DNA of 64,000 nt from an uncultured Eubacteriales bacterium (GCA_902765395.1 CACWZP010000004.1:336569-400568), one strand, 5' to 3'. Positions 53,635 through 62,047 are shown, numbered from the stretch's first letter. Notes: generated by a model from the letters alone, not told the origin. Program-made: numbers and translations.

Positions 53635-56373
53635 ATGCGAACGACGAAATTCCGGTACATGGCGAACGCCTGCACGCGCATACTGATAGCGGCGCTGGCG
53701 CTGTTGTCGTGTTTTGGGTCCTTTGCCACATCCGCACGGGCGGAGTCGGACGGCATGGTCCGCGTGAAGCTGGCCCGGCTGGGCTCGCCCCAGACCATCG
53801 AAATGGTGGCCGACTGCGACTACTACCTCGCCGCCGACCCCTCTGTGCGCATCCCCGTGGGAACCACCGCCATACTCGACGCCCACGACGGCAGCCTGAT
53901 GCTCACCGCCGGGAACCGCACGGAGTCCCTGGGCGCCTCGGCCCAGCTGATGCGCAGCCGGCCCGGGAGCGCCGGCATCCAGTTCACCTCCCCCGCCCTG
54001 TCCGGCCGCTTCTGCGGCGACCTGGGCTTCTCCGCCAACGACGACGTGATCACCACGGTGCTGCGCATCTATGTGGAGGACTACCTCTACGGCGTGGTGG
54101 GCTACGAGATGGCCCCCACCAGCGGCCTGGAGGCGCTGAAGGCCCAGGCCATCGTGTCCCGGAACTACGCCCTGCGCCAGAAGGTCACCCGCGCCGGCGC
54201 GGCCTACGACCTGATCGACTCCGGCGACGCGCTGAGCTATCGCGGCTACAACAGCGCCGCGGAGTACGCCGACGTGCTGAAGGCCGTGGACGAGACCCGC
54301 GGCCAGGCACTGTACTACGACGGCAGCCCGGCCACCTGCTATTTCTGCGATTCCAACGGCGGCCAGATCGAATCCGCCGCCAACGCCACCGGCGAAGCCC
54401 TGCCCTACAGCAGCCTGCGGGACGACCCCTATGACTACGAGGGCTCCGGCGCGAAGAAGACCGCCTCGCTGCGCAAGGACGCCCAGGAGCTGGCCCCGGA
54501 GCTGGCTCGGGCCCTGCAGGCCGCCGCCGCTGAACAGCTGAAGGACCAGGGCATGGCCGCAACCGAACTGAACATCGACGCCATCGAGGCCGTCGCCCCC
54601 GGCCAGGCCCGCTACGAAGCGCCCAGCCGCGTCTATGAGAGCCTCCTGTTCCAGCTGGCCGTCACCGGCAGGACCGACGCCGGCGAGGCCATCGCCGCCC
54701 GGGTGCAGGTGGAGATTCCCACCTACGGCGGCCTGGAGAGCTGGTACGACCTGTCCATCAACGACGAGGACAACGAGACCGTGTGGGTCTCGGAGACCGA
54801 CCGCGCCTTTGAGATCGCCTTCCGCCGCAACGGCGCGGGCCTGGGCATGAGCCGCCGCGGCGCGCAGGTCATGGCCAGGAAGGGCTTCTCCTGCGCGGAG
54901 ATCCTGGAGTATTACTATCCCGGCTGCGAGGTGCGCACGCTGGAGCTGGCGGACGCCACCCGGGACGCCCACGGCGCGTCCCAGGCCGCCGCCATTCCCG
55001 ACAGCGATCCCATCGCCAGCGCCCGGCTGAGCCAGAAGACCCGGCTCTACGCCAACGCGGATGAATCCGTCGCGGCGATCACCACCCTGCCCGCCGGGGC
55101 CACGGTGGCGGTCTACGCGGTGCAGGGCGACTGGGCCGCGCTGGGCAGCGGCGGGGTCTACGGCTTCGCCCACACCGACGCTCTGACGGACTTCGCCCTG
55201 GTGGGCGTCACCGCCGCCCAGGTGAAGGACGAGACCCTGGCGAAGGTGGGCACCGCCGTGAACGTGCTGCAGCTGCCCGTGGAGGGCTCGAAGGCGCTGG
55301 ACCAGCTGCTGAGCGGCGACACCGTGCGCCTCACCGGCTACACCGACGCCTGGGCCCAGGTGTCCACCAACACCGGCGCAGAGGGCTATATCCCTCGCTC
55401 CGCGCTGACGCTGCAGGCCGACGGCGGCGGCGACGGCGAGATCGTCACCGCGCCCCAGGGGCAGATCGCGCTGCTGACCGGCGACGCCGGGCTGTACGTG
55501 AACGCGGACGACACCGTCGCGCCCCGGGAGACGCTGGCCTCGGGCGACTATGTGCAGCTGCTGGCCTACAATCAGGCCTGGGCCTACGTGCGCACGGAGG
55601 ACGGCGAGACGGGCTATGTGAAGCTGGACAGCCTCTCCGCCGTGCAGAACGCGCCGCAGCCCACCCCCACCCCCGAACCCGCCCGGGACGAGGCCGTCAC
55701 CGTGGTGGAGGGCGAGGTGTATCGCTACGTGAGCGCCGACGCCCTGCCCATGTTCGCCGAGCCCGCCTCGGATTCCCCGGTGCTGGCCACCCTTTCCGCC
55801 GGCGAGCAGGTGCGCCTGGGGGCCTACAACGACGAGTGGGCCTGCGTACGTGCGGACGGCCTGACCGGGTTCGTGCTGCTGGGCGGCCTCACCGCCCAGG
55901 CCCCGGAACAGCCGGGCGTGGAGATCGACGGCGGCGAGGTCACCGTGGTGGAGGGCGAGCAGTTCGCCACCGTCATCCGGGACGGCGCGGCCCTGTACCC
56001 CACCTGGGACGACTCCCAGGAGCCGCTGACCCTGATGAAGCAGGGCGAGCGGGTGCAGCTGGGCGCGTACAACCGGCGCTGGGCCTGCGTGCGCGTGGAC
56101 GGCGTGACCGGCTTCATGCCCATCGAGGCGCTGGAGCTGAACGCCACCTATGTGCCCGAGCTGGACGACGGCGTGAACTACCTGGAGTGCGAGGCCGAGG
56201 CCACCGCCCGGGTGGAGCTGTACGAGAACGCCGACCTGACCGGCGACGTGACGGCCGAGCTGAACAAGGGCTCCCGGCTGCACGTGTACGCCTTCAACCA
56301 GACCATCGCCTACGTGGAATACAACGGCGTGCGTGGGTTCGTGGCGCTGCGGTTTTTGAACAAGGTCGATTGA
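53635..56373 (+). CDS. Secreted SpoIID/LytB-domain protein with multiple SH3-like repeats
   Basis: 912 residues. Signal peptide to SARAES (~37). A SpoIID (peptidoglycan lytic, amidase-enhancer type) domain follows at ~110-450: YVEDYLYGVVGYEMAPTSGLEALKAQAIVSRNYAL, the family segment DSNGGQIESA and the end GLGMSRRGAQVMARKGFSCAEILEYYYPGC. After ~475 come five to six bacterial SH3-like repeats (for example LYANADESVAAITTLPAG, VRLGAYNDEWACVRADGLTGFV, VQLGAYNRRWACVRVDGVTGF), linked by a Pro-rich TPTPEP stretch, which bind peptidoglycan. The SpoIID catalytic Glu region is intact. The enzyme acts on the wall outside the membrane. Start at 53635 has only a weak ribosome site; no better one is in frame. 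Confidence 0.88.
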   Translation: MRTTKFRYMANACTRILIAALALLSCFGSFATSARAESDGMVRVKLARLGSPQTIEMVADCDYYLAADPSVRIPVGTTAILDAHDGSLMLTAGNRTESLGASAQLMRSRPGSAGIQFTSPALSGRFCGDLGFSANDDVITTVLRIYVEDYLYGVVGYEMAPTSGLEALKAQAIVSRNYALRQKVTRAGAAYDLIDSGDALSYRGYNSAAEYADVLKAVDETRGQALYYDGSPATCYFCDSNGGQIESAANATGEALPYSSLRDDPYDYEGSGAKKTASLRKDAQELAPELARALQAAAAEQLKDQGMAATELNIDAIEAVAPGQARYEAPSRVYESLLFQLAVTGRTDAGEAIAARVQVEIPTYGGLESWYDLSINDEDNETVWVSETDRAFEIAFRRNGAGLGMSRRGAQVMARKGFSCAEILEYYYPGCEVRTLELADATRDAHGASQAAAIPDSDPIASARLSQKTRLYANADESVAAITTLPAGATVAVYAVQGDWAALGSGGVYGFAHTDALTDFALVGVTAAQVKDETLAKVGTAVNVLQLPVEGSKALDQLLSGDTVRLTGYTDAWAQVSTNTGAEGYIPRSALTLQADGGGDGEIVTAPQGQIALLTGDAGLYVNADDTVAPRETLASGDYVQLLAYNQAWAYVRTEDGETGYVKLDSLSAVQNAPQPTPTPEPARDEAVTVVEGEVYRYVSADALPMFAEPASDSPVLATLSAGEQVRLGAYNDEWACVRADGLTGFVLLGGLTAQAPEQPGVEIDGGEVTVVEGEQFATVIRDGAALYPTWDDSQEPLTLMKQGERVQLGAYNRRWACVRVDGVTGFMPIEALELNATYVPELDDGVNYLECEAEATARVELYENADLTGDVTAELNKGSRLHVYAFNQTIAYVEYNGVRGFVALRFLNKVD

Positions 56374-56420
56374 GGAAACGTTTGCCCATTTACAATGCAT
56401 AGAATATGGAGTTTTCAACC

Positions 56421-57842
56421 ATGTGGATCAGGAAGCTTCTCTCAGCGGCCATTCTGGCCGCCCTCCTCGCCCCCGCCCTGGCCGAGCCGCTGGACACCGA
56501 ATACCTGGTGGACATGACCGCCGGCGAGGTGGAGGCGCTGGAGAAGCAGCTTTCCGCCCTGGGCTACATGGACGGCGAGGCCGACGGCGTGTTCGACGCG
56601 GACACCCAGGCGGCGCTGCAGAGCTTCCAGCAGGCCAACGGGCTGGCGGTGACCGGCGAGGCCGACGCCGACACCCTGGAGCGCCTGGACAGCCCCGACG
56701 CCCTGTCCCGCCAGGGCTACCTGGCCCGCTTCGCCAACGCCTATGCCCAGATGGCGCCCCTGGAGAAGGGCAGCACCAGCAACGACGTGCTCTCGGTGCA
56801 GCGCAAGCTGAAGGAGTACGGCTACTTCCTGGGCGAGCCCGACGGCGCGTTCGGCGACAGCACCCAGCAGGCGGTGGAGCGCTTCCAGATGGTCAACGGC
56901 CTGCCCGTGACCGGCGTGGCCGACGGCGCGGTGCTGATGCGGCTGATGGCCGACGCCCCCATCACCTGGTCCGCCTTCCTGACGGAGATGAGCGCCGTCG
57001 AGGGCGACAGCGGATTAAACGTCTATGTGCTTCAAAAGAAGCTGGCGGCGCTGGGCTTCTTCGATGGCAGCTGCACCGGCAGCTTCGGCGATTTGACCCG
57101 CCAGGCCCTGCTTGCCTACCAGCGCGCCCGCGGCATGGAGGAAAGCGGCGAGGCCGACGCCGCCACCTGGGCCGCGCTGTACACCGACGTGGTCACCGCC
57201 TCCGGCAACGCGCTGAAGGTGGGTGACTTCGGCGACAACATCCGTAGCCTCCAGGAGCGGCTCAACGAGCTGGGCTTCTTCGACCACGAGATCACCGGCG
57301 TGTTCGGCTTCACCACCGAGACCGCCGTGCGCCTGTTCCAGATGGCGGCGAACCTGCCCGCCACCGGCGAGATCGACGATGGGACGCTCTCCCTGCTGAG
57401 CGGCGACAGCGCCGTTTCCATGCTGGACGGCATCGTGCAGCAGCGCTTCCAGATGATGCTGGACGCCGCCGGCAACGACGCCCAGGCCGAGATCGCCCGC
57501 ATCGCCGGCGAGCTGGCGGGCACCAGCTTCGGCGGCGGGGATGACGAGCTGTACCCCGGCTTCGCCTTCGTGCAGTACGTGTGCGTGGCGGCGGGCCTGC
57601 CCGTCACCTTCCCGGAGGATCTGATCCGCATGGCGGACCTGCAGGTGGAGACCATCGCCGCCGTGGAGCCGGGCGACATCGTGGCCTTCCAGAGCGCCAG
57701 CGCCGACGCCGTCACCATCCAGCTGGCCATCGGCGCGGGCGACGGCAAGGTGATCTGCACCACCGCCACCGGCGGCTGGGTCGTCTACAGCTACATGGAC
57801 CAGATGGAAGGCGCAACGGTGTACTGCTGGGATGCGGAGTGA
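56421..57842 (+). CDS. Exported protein with four peptidoglycan-binding domains and an inactive NlpC/P60-like end
   Basis: 473 residues from ATG 56421, chosen because GGAG (56408-56411) lies nine bases upstream; ATG 56406 has none. Signal peptide MWIRKLLSAAILAALLAPALAE. Four PG_binding_1 repeats follow (VEALEKQLSALGYMDGEADG, VLSVQRKLKEYGYFLGEPDG, VYVLQKKLAALGFFDGSCTG, IRSLQERLNELGFFDHEITG). The C-terminal ~110 residues read like NlpC/P60 (GFAFVQYVCVAAGLPV, VEPGDIVAFQS, IGAGDGKVI), but where the catalytic Cys should be there is Gly380 and the His is Gln434. So it probably binds wall without cutting it. It follows the SpoIID gene by 47 bases. Confidence 0.85.
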   Translation: MWIRKLLSAAILAALLAPALAEPLDTEYLVDMTAGEVEALEKQLSALGYMDGEADGVFDADTQAALQSFQQANGLAVTGEADADTLERLDSPDALSRQGYLARFANAYAQMAPLEKGSTSNDVLSVQRKLKEYGYFLGEPDGAFGDSTQQAVERFQMVNGLPVTGVADGAVLMRLMADAPITWSAFLTEMSAVEGDSGLNVYVLQKKLAALGFFDGSCTGSFGDLTRQALLAYQRARGMEESGEADAATWAALYTDVVTASGNALKVGDFGDNIRSLQERLNELGFFDHEITGVFGFTTETAVRLFQMAANLPATGEIDDGTLSLLSGDSAVSMLDGIVQQRFQMMLDAAGNDAQAEIARIAGELAGTSFGGGDDELYPGFAFVQYVCVAAGLPVTFPEDLIRMADLQVETIAAVEPGDIVAFQSASADAVTIQLAIGAGDGKVICTTATGGWVVYSYMDQMEGATVYCWDAE

Positions 57843-57883
57843 GTTGAAGGGAGAGCAAGCTCCCCCTTCAATATATCCCCCTC

Positions 57884-58009
57884 CGGATTTTGCTTGAGGC
57901 CTGAAAGCCGTCTGGCCGCAAAATCCGCAGGGGAACCATTTTTGCTCTGGTCGACAGGCTTCCCGCCGCAAAAATGCTCCCGTCCCCGACGCACATGTCG
58001 CCGGGGACG
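57884..58009 (+). repeat. Three consecutive hairpins between the wall protein and the methyltransferase gene
   Basis: Stem A: CGGATTTTGC (57884-57893) with GCAAAATCCG (57918-57927). Stem B: CATTTTTGC (57937-57945) with GCAAAAATG (57968-57976). Stem C: CGTCCCCG (57981-57988) with CGGGGACG (58002-58009). Each loop is 13-24 bases. A further stem, TTGAAGGG-GAGC (57844-57871), precedes them. They might be a structured RNA, a dispersed repeat or a set of weak terminators. Confidence 0.55.
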
Positions 58010-58064
58010 ATTGAATTTGGCGCTGCCGCCCCTCCCCCCAACCCCCAGGCAGGTTGGTGTTGTT

Positions 58065-58808
58065 ATGTGTGAGTATACAGAGGTTCTTCGTCCCGGCGAA
58101 CGCCTGGACGACCTGCAGACCGGCGGCATGAAGCTAATCCAGCGGCCGGACGCCTTCCGCTTCGGCACGGACAGCGTGCTGCTGGCGGACTTTGCCGCGC
58201 CGCGCAAGGGCGACCGGGCCGTGGACCTGGGCTGCGGCACCGGGGCCATCGCGCTCTTGATGGCGGCCCACCAGCGCGCCCTTTCCGTGGACGCCGTGGA
58301 GCTCCAGAGCGAGATCGCCGACATGGCCGCGCGCAGCGTGCAGCTGAACGGGATCGCCGAGCGCGTGCGCGTCCACTGCATGGACATGCGCGATGCCTGG
58401 CGAACGCTGGGCGCGGGGCGGTACTCCCTGGCGGTGTGCAACCCGCCCTACGGCAGGAGCGGCGCGGCTCTGGAAAGCCAAAACGAGGCCAAGCGCATCG
58501 CCCGGCACGAGGGCGATCTCACCCCCGAGGCCATCGCCGCATCCGCCGCCATGCTGCTGAAGAACGGCGGGCGATTCTGCGCCATCTACCCCGCCCCCCG
58601 AGCCTACGAGCTGATGCGGGCCATGGACCTGGCCGGCATCGCCCCCAAGCGGCTGCGCACCGTCCACGGCGTGGCGGGCCGCGTGCCAAAGTTCGTGCTG
58701 CTGGAGGGCGTGAAGCAGGGCGGCGAGGGCCTGCACTGGCTGACGCCGCTGGTGCTGCGCAACGAGGACGGCAGCTTCACCGAGGAATGGCACCGGATCT
58801 ACGATTGA
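58065..58808 (+). CDS. tRNA1(Val) (adenine(37)-N6)-methyltransferase-like protein
   Basis: 247 residues, SAM-dependent methyltransferase of the TrmN6/YfiC group. SAM-binding motif DLGCGTGAIALLM and catalytic motif IV NPPYG (the NPPY of N6-adenine enzymes) are both seen. The N-terminus with PGERLDDLQTGGMKLIQRPDAFRFGTDSVLLA and the end GVAGRVPKFVLLEGVKQGG are typical of the group. It should methylate A37 of tRNA. The ATG at 58065 has only a weak ribosome site. Single gene, then the TPP promoter. Confidence 0.88.
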   Translation: MCEYTEVLRPGERLDDLQTGGMKLIQRPDAFRFGTDSVLLADFAAPRKGDRAVDLGCGTGAIALLMAAHQRALSVDAVELQSEIADMAARSVQLNGIAERVRVHCMDMRDAWRTLGAGRYSLAVCNPPYGRSGAALESQNEAKRIARHEGDLTPEAIAASAAMLLKNGGRFCAIYPAPRAYELMRAMDLAGIAPKRLRTVHGVAGRVPKFVLLEGVKQGGEGLHWLTPLVLRNEDGSFTEEWHRIYD

Positions 58809-58823
58809 ATTAACATACCGCGC

Positions 58824-58852
58824 TTGACAGCGCGGCGCGACAGGCATAGAAT
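58824..58852 (+). promoter_or_regulatory. Promoter of the TPP riboswitch transcript
   Basis: Consensus TTGACA (58824-58829) and TAGAAT (58847-58852) with 17-bp spacing, 11 bases before the riboswitch. Confidence 0.8.
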
Positions 58853-58862
58853 AGTATCACAA

Positions 58863-58978
58863 CCGCTGGGGGCGCCGAAAGGCTGAGATGGGCAACTGCC
58901 CGGTCCCTTGGAACCTGAAGTGGATAATCCCACCGTAGGGAAGCGGAACGCCATTTTATGACGTCCGTTTCCCCGCGT
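58863..58978 (+). promoter_or_regulatory. TPP (THI-box) riboswitch controlling thiT
   Basis: The aptamer is recognisable by CTGGGGGCGCC...GGCTGAGAT, then CCCTTGGAACCTGAAGTGGATAATCCCACCGTAGGGAA (read as two parts; 58863-58945). A second hairpin, GGAAGCGGAACG with CGTCCGTTTCC (58939-58971), is the likely expression platform. High thiamine diphosphate should shut off thiT. Confidence 0.93.
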
Positions 58979-59034
58979 ATATGAAGGTATGCGCGGGTTT
59001 CTTTTGCGGCGAAATACGCGAAAGGATGAGAAAC

Positions 59035-59859
59035 ATGAAGAAACTGTTTGCCCTGATGATCGCAGCCCTGCTGGCGCTGGCGCTGCTCGTGCCCGCGATG
59101 GCCGAAGCGGCGGACGCCGCCGCCGATGCCGCGGAAGCCGTCGTCGAAGAGACGGAAGCCGCCGTGGAAGAGGCAGCCGAGGAGGTTGAGGAGGCCGCCG
59201 AAGCGGAGGCTCCTGCCGTGTCCCCGGTGTTCAAGAAGCTGCTTGAGGTGCCGTGGTACACCTGGGCCGTGCTGGCCGCGATGGTGGTGGCGGGCGTCAT
59301 ACTGGCCATGAGCGCCAAACGCACCCAGTGGAACAGCCGCCGCATTGCCATGGGCGCGATGTGCATCGCCATCGCCTTTGTGCTGAGCTGCATTCGCCTG
59401 TTCCGCATGCCCCAGGGCGGCTCCATCACCCCCGCGGCCATGCTGCCGCTGATCCTGTTCATGGTGGCCTGCGGGCCGCTGCAGGGCTTCGTGGTGGGCT
59501 GTGCCTTCGGTCTTTTGCAGTTGATCACCGACCCCTACGTCATCCATCCCATCCAGCTGCTGGTGGACTACCCGCTGGCCTACGGCGCGATGATCCTGGG
59601 CTGCCTGGCCACACTGTTCCCCCTCAAGGACCAGTGGAAGCTGCCCATCGCGGCGCTGCTGGCGGGCCTGGGACGCTATATCATGGCGGTGCTGTCCGGC
59701 GCGATCTTTTTCGCCGAGTACGCCGGCGAGCAGAACGCCTGGATCTACTCCCTCACGTACAACATCAGCTACATCGGCCCGGACGTGCTGGTGTGCATGC
59801 TGGTGGCCTGCATCCCCGGCATGGCCCGGCTGGTGAACATGATCCGGAAAAAGGCATAA
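59035..59859 (+). CDS. thiT: ThiT thiamine ECF transporter substrate-binding subunit with extra N-terminal extension
   Basis: 274 residues; typical ThiT has ~190. The C-terminal ~175 residues (from RRIAMGAMCIAIAFVLSCIRL) are ThiT: five to six membrane helices with GSITPAAMLPLILFMVACGP, LLQLITDPYVIHPIQLLVDYPLAYG and GAIFFAEYAGEQNAWIYSLTYN, segments that bind thiamine in this family. In front are a signal peptide (1-23, VPAMAEA), an Ala/Glu-rich acidic stretch (~24-62) and one more hydrophobic segment (~75-95). The ECF ATPases and EcfT are not in the window. AAAGGATG precedes ATG 59035, and the TPP riboswitch upstream agrees with the call. Confidence 0.92.
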   Translation: MKKLFALMIAALLALALLVPAMAEAADAAADAAEAVVEETEAAVEEAAEEVEEAAEAEAPAVSPVFKKLLEVPWYTWAVLAAMVVAGVILAMSAKRTQWNSRRIAMGAMCIAIAFVLSCIRLFRMPQGGSITPAAMLPLILFMVACGPLQGFVVGCAFGLLQLITDPYVIHPIQLLVDYPLAYGAMILGCLATLFPLKDQWKLPIAALLAGLGRYIMAVLSGAIFFAEYAGEQNAWIYSLTYNISYIGPDVLVCMLVACIPGMARLVNMIRKKA

Positions 59860-59881
59860 TATCCCATCCCGGGAAAAGATC

Positions 59882-59911
59882 AGGGGCGGCGCTTTGCGCC
59901 GCCCCTGCTTC
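59882..59911. terminator. Terminator between thiT and the PucR-type gene
   Basis: GGGGCGGCGC and GCGCCGCCCC around TTT, followed by TGCTTC; convergent genes share it. Confidence 0.75.
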
Positions 59912-59921
59912 ATGCCGCCGG

Positions 59922-61103
59922 TCACTCGTTCCCAGGCATGAACACGTCCTCCCTGCCCTGCTCCAGAAGCATCATCGCCGATGAGAGCAGCAGCGCCAGG
60001 TGGGCTTGCGGGTCGTCGATGGGGATATCGAAGTCCTCCCGCATGCGCTTGACCCGATAGAGCACGGTGTTCCGGTGGGTGAACAGCCGCGCGCAGGTCT
60101 CCTGCAGCGAGTGGTGGCAGATCAGGTAGGTGTACAGCGTCAGGCAGTACAGCGTGCCCTCCTCCCGGTCCCGCTCCCCCAGCGCGCGCACCGACGGCAG
60201 GGCCAGGTCCCGGCGGGGCTCCAGCTGCTTCAGCTGCATCAGCGCCTGGTAATCCTCGGCCTTCACGGCGAAGGGGTGGGGCATCCGCGGCAGCAGCAGC
60301 GCCATCAGCTCCCGGATGGCTGCGTAGGCCCGGGGCAGCATGAACAGCCGCTCGATGGGCGCGGAGACGGCCACGCGCAGGTTGAACTGCCGCGACAGCT
60401 CGCCGAACAGGTGCATGTCCGGGTCGCTGTTCAGGAAGAACACCACGCCGCCGTCGTGGATCATCGGCCGGGACATGGGAAACACGTCCAGGATCGTGCT
60501 GCGCAGGGCGTTTTCCGACCAGTTCGTGCTGCGGTACAGCTCCAGGTTTGCCAGAGCGATGCGCCGCGGGGCCAGGTACTTCAGCCCCGTGCCGGCGGCC
60601 TGCAGCTCGAACAGCGCTTCGTCGGCAAAGCGGCCCTCCAGCAGCATCTGCAGCACCGACTCCTCCGTGCTCTGCATGCTGCTGCCCCGGTTCAGCTCCA
60701 GCATCAGCTGCTTCGCCAGCGCCGATTCCACCGCCGAGAACACCCGCGCGTCCTCGAACTCCAGCTTGCGGTCCACGTCCACCAGGATCAGGTAGCCCAC
60801 CGGCGCGCCGCCGGTCACCAGCAGCGAGAAGCGCCGCCGATAGGGGCTGTCCTCCAGGGAGACGAAGTGGGCCTGGGCGTCGCTGGCGGCCAGGAAGCTG
60901 CCCGTCTCATAGCTCAGGCTGCCGCTTTCGATGGACGAGCGAAAGGGCGCGTCCTCAAAATCCGCGCCGGCGTGCCAGGCCACCGCGTGGAAGGCCATGT
61001 CCACCACCATGACCGGGCAGTTGAACAGCGCGGAGGCGTCCCGTACCAGCAGCCCAAGGTCGTCGCTGTTCATAAAGTCGTCCAAAAAGCTTTTCAGGTC
61101 CAT
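59922..61103 (-). CDS. PucR/CdaR-family transcriptional regulator
   Basis: 393 residues. The first ~120 residues look like a GAF-like sensor domain (LGLLVRDASALFNCPVMVVDMAFHAVA). The C-terminal ~70 residues are the PucR helix-turn-helix: ALGERDREEGTLYCLTLYTYLICHHSLQETCARLFTHRNTVLYRVKRMRE, ending with DPQAHLALLLSSAMML, which is typical of the family. These proteins activate catabolic genes for purines, amino acids or sugar acids when an effector binds. No target is next to it. Two cysteines (FNCPV, ICHH, CARLF) are in the sensor and HTH. It has its own promoter divergent from the HPr-like gene. Confidence 0.88.
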   Translation of the reverse strand: MDLKSFLDDFMNSDDLGLLVRDASALFNCPVMVVDMAFHAVAWHAGADFEDAPFRSSIESGSLSYETGSFLAASDAQAHFVSLEDSPYRRRFSLLVTGGAPVGYLILVDVDRKLEFEDARVFSAVESALAKQLMLELNRGSSMQSTEESVLQMLLEGRFADEALFELQAAGTGLKYLAPRRIALANLELYRSTNWSENALRSTILDVFPMSRPMIHDGGVVFFLNSDPDMHLFGELSRQFNLRVAVSAPIERLFMLPRAYAAIRELMALLLPRMPHPFAVKAEDYQALMQLKQLEPRRDLALPSVRALGERDREEGTLYCLTLYTYLICHHSLQETCARLFTHRNTVLYRVKRMREDFDIPIDDPQAHLALLLSSAMMLLEQGREDVFMPGNE

Positions 61104-61151
61104 AACGCTCGCCTCCTATGCTGTGCTGGCAGCACAAATCCCATTGAAAAT

Positions 61152-61196
61152 ATTATACTCGAAGCCCGATGCAAAATCAAGCGTTCGGGCTATAAT
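61152..61196. promoter_or_regulatory. Divergent promoter region for the PucR-type and HPr-like genes
   Basis: Minus strand: TTGATT (61175-61180) and TATAAT (61152-61157), spacing 17 bp, for the regulator. Plus strand: a TATAAT at 61191-61196 for the small gene, with no strong -35 box, so it may depend on an activator. Confidence 0.7.
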
Positions 61197-61289
61197 AATA
61201 CTCGTACCGGGCAACCGGTGCAAACCCAGACCGTTCCCCCGCGCAACGCGCGGGCGGCGAACGGCGCGACGCAGAAAGGACGCGATATT

Positions 61290-61550
61290 ATGATGCTTCT
61301 GAAGAACGCTAAGGATATAGATAACCTGATCGAGGCCGTCAACAAGTGCCGCGACGACGTGCTGCTCCGCTCCACCGACGGGCGCGAGGAGTTCAACCTC
61401 AAGAGCGTGCTGTCCCGCTACGTGGCCATCGGCGAGCTGTGCAAGGATCACGGCGACTGCTACGAGGTGTTCTGCATGAACAAGGCCGACGAGAACTACA
61501 TGATGCAGTTCTTCATGAACCTGGGCCATGTGAACAGCCAGTGCGCATAA
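61290..61550 (+). CDS. Small HPr-like protein without the phospho-acceptor histidine
   Basis: 86 residues. The order of segments follows the HPr/Crh fold: a first helix (NAKDIDNLIEAVNKCRDDVLL), NLKSVLSRYVAIGEL in the place of the HPr regulatory-Ser helix and CYEVFCMNKADENYMMQFFMNL at the end. There is no active-site His near the N-terminus, so phosphotransfer is unlikely; Crh-like regulation is possible but only inferred. Four cysteines are spread along it. GAAAGGA lies nine bases before ATG 61290. A strong terminator follows at 61570. Confidence 0.55.
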   Translation: MMLLKNAKDIDNLIEAVNKCRDDVLLRSTDGREEFNLKSVLSRYVAIGELCKDHGDCYEVFCMNKADENYMMQFFMNLGHVNSQCA

Positions 61551-61569
61551 GGCAATCAGGACGACGCAG

Positions 61570-61603
61570 GAGCACGCCCCGCAAGGGGTGTGCTCCTTTT
61601 TTT
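61570..61603 (+). terminator. Strong terminator after the HPr-like gene
   Basis: GAGCACGCCCC and GGGGTGTGCTC with GCAA loop, then CTTTTTTT. Confidence 0.9.
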
Positions 61604-61782
61604 CTGCCACGGCCGGCGTCACCGCCTGATGCTGCACTGGATGCCGCCCTGCCGCGGCCCGTTCCAGGATCTATCTACTCCAGTCAAAAGACAGGATACA
61701 CAGGTTAGGGCTTGAGGATAAGCAGTACACGCAATCCTATTTTTTCCAGACGATGTACAAGATGAATGAGGGTTACTATTCT

Positions 61783-61974
61783 ATGGACGAGCAAATCTAT
61801 CAAAGGCTCAACGCCATCGGGGAAGCCATCGGCGCATATCCGGCATACCAGGCCGCGCCCACCTTCGCCTACATCATCGGCGACTATACCCTGGATCGCC
61901 AGGGCATCCTGACCGGCCCGCACAACGCCTACCTGCTCGGATTCTTGGCCCAGGACGGATACCAGACCAAGTAA
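61783..61974 (+). CDS. Small protein of unknown function
   Basis: 63 residues from ATG 61783, with GAGGG at 61768-61772; a longer frame begins at 61753 without a ribosome site. The frame stays open further upstream to 61630 with a plausible coding flavour (EDKQYTQSYFFQ), so this may be the remnant of a longer protein. No domain is recognised. It contains an aromatic, Gly-rich middle (YIIGDYTLDRQGILTGPHNAYLLG). Coding status is moderate. Confidence 0.45.
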   Translation: MDEQIYQRLNAIGEAIGAYPAYQAAPTFAYIIGDYTLDRQGILTGPHNAYLLGFLAQDGYQTK

Positions 61975-62020
61975 AAAAGACAACCATGATCCCGGCGTGA
62001 TGATGCCGGGTGTGGTTGTC
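61973..62020 (-). terminator. Terminator of the DUF262/DUF1524 gene
   Basis: Read on the minus strand, GACAACCA and TGGTTGTC are the outer arms, with an inner CCCGGC/GCCGGG stem, and TTTTTT follows (plus-strand AAAAAA at 61973-61978). Confidence 0.75.
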
Positions 62021-62047
62021 GCATTGCAATCTCGTGTCCTTTTTGTC

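Noticed and set aside
53611-56418. A 935-codon open frame on the minus strand opposite the SpoIID/SH3 gene
   Set aside because: It is His/Gly/Val-rich, a typical shadow of a GC-rich gene; the plus-strand frame has a signal peptide, a SpoIID domain and repeats.
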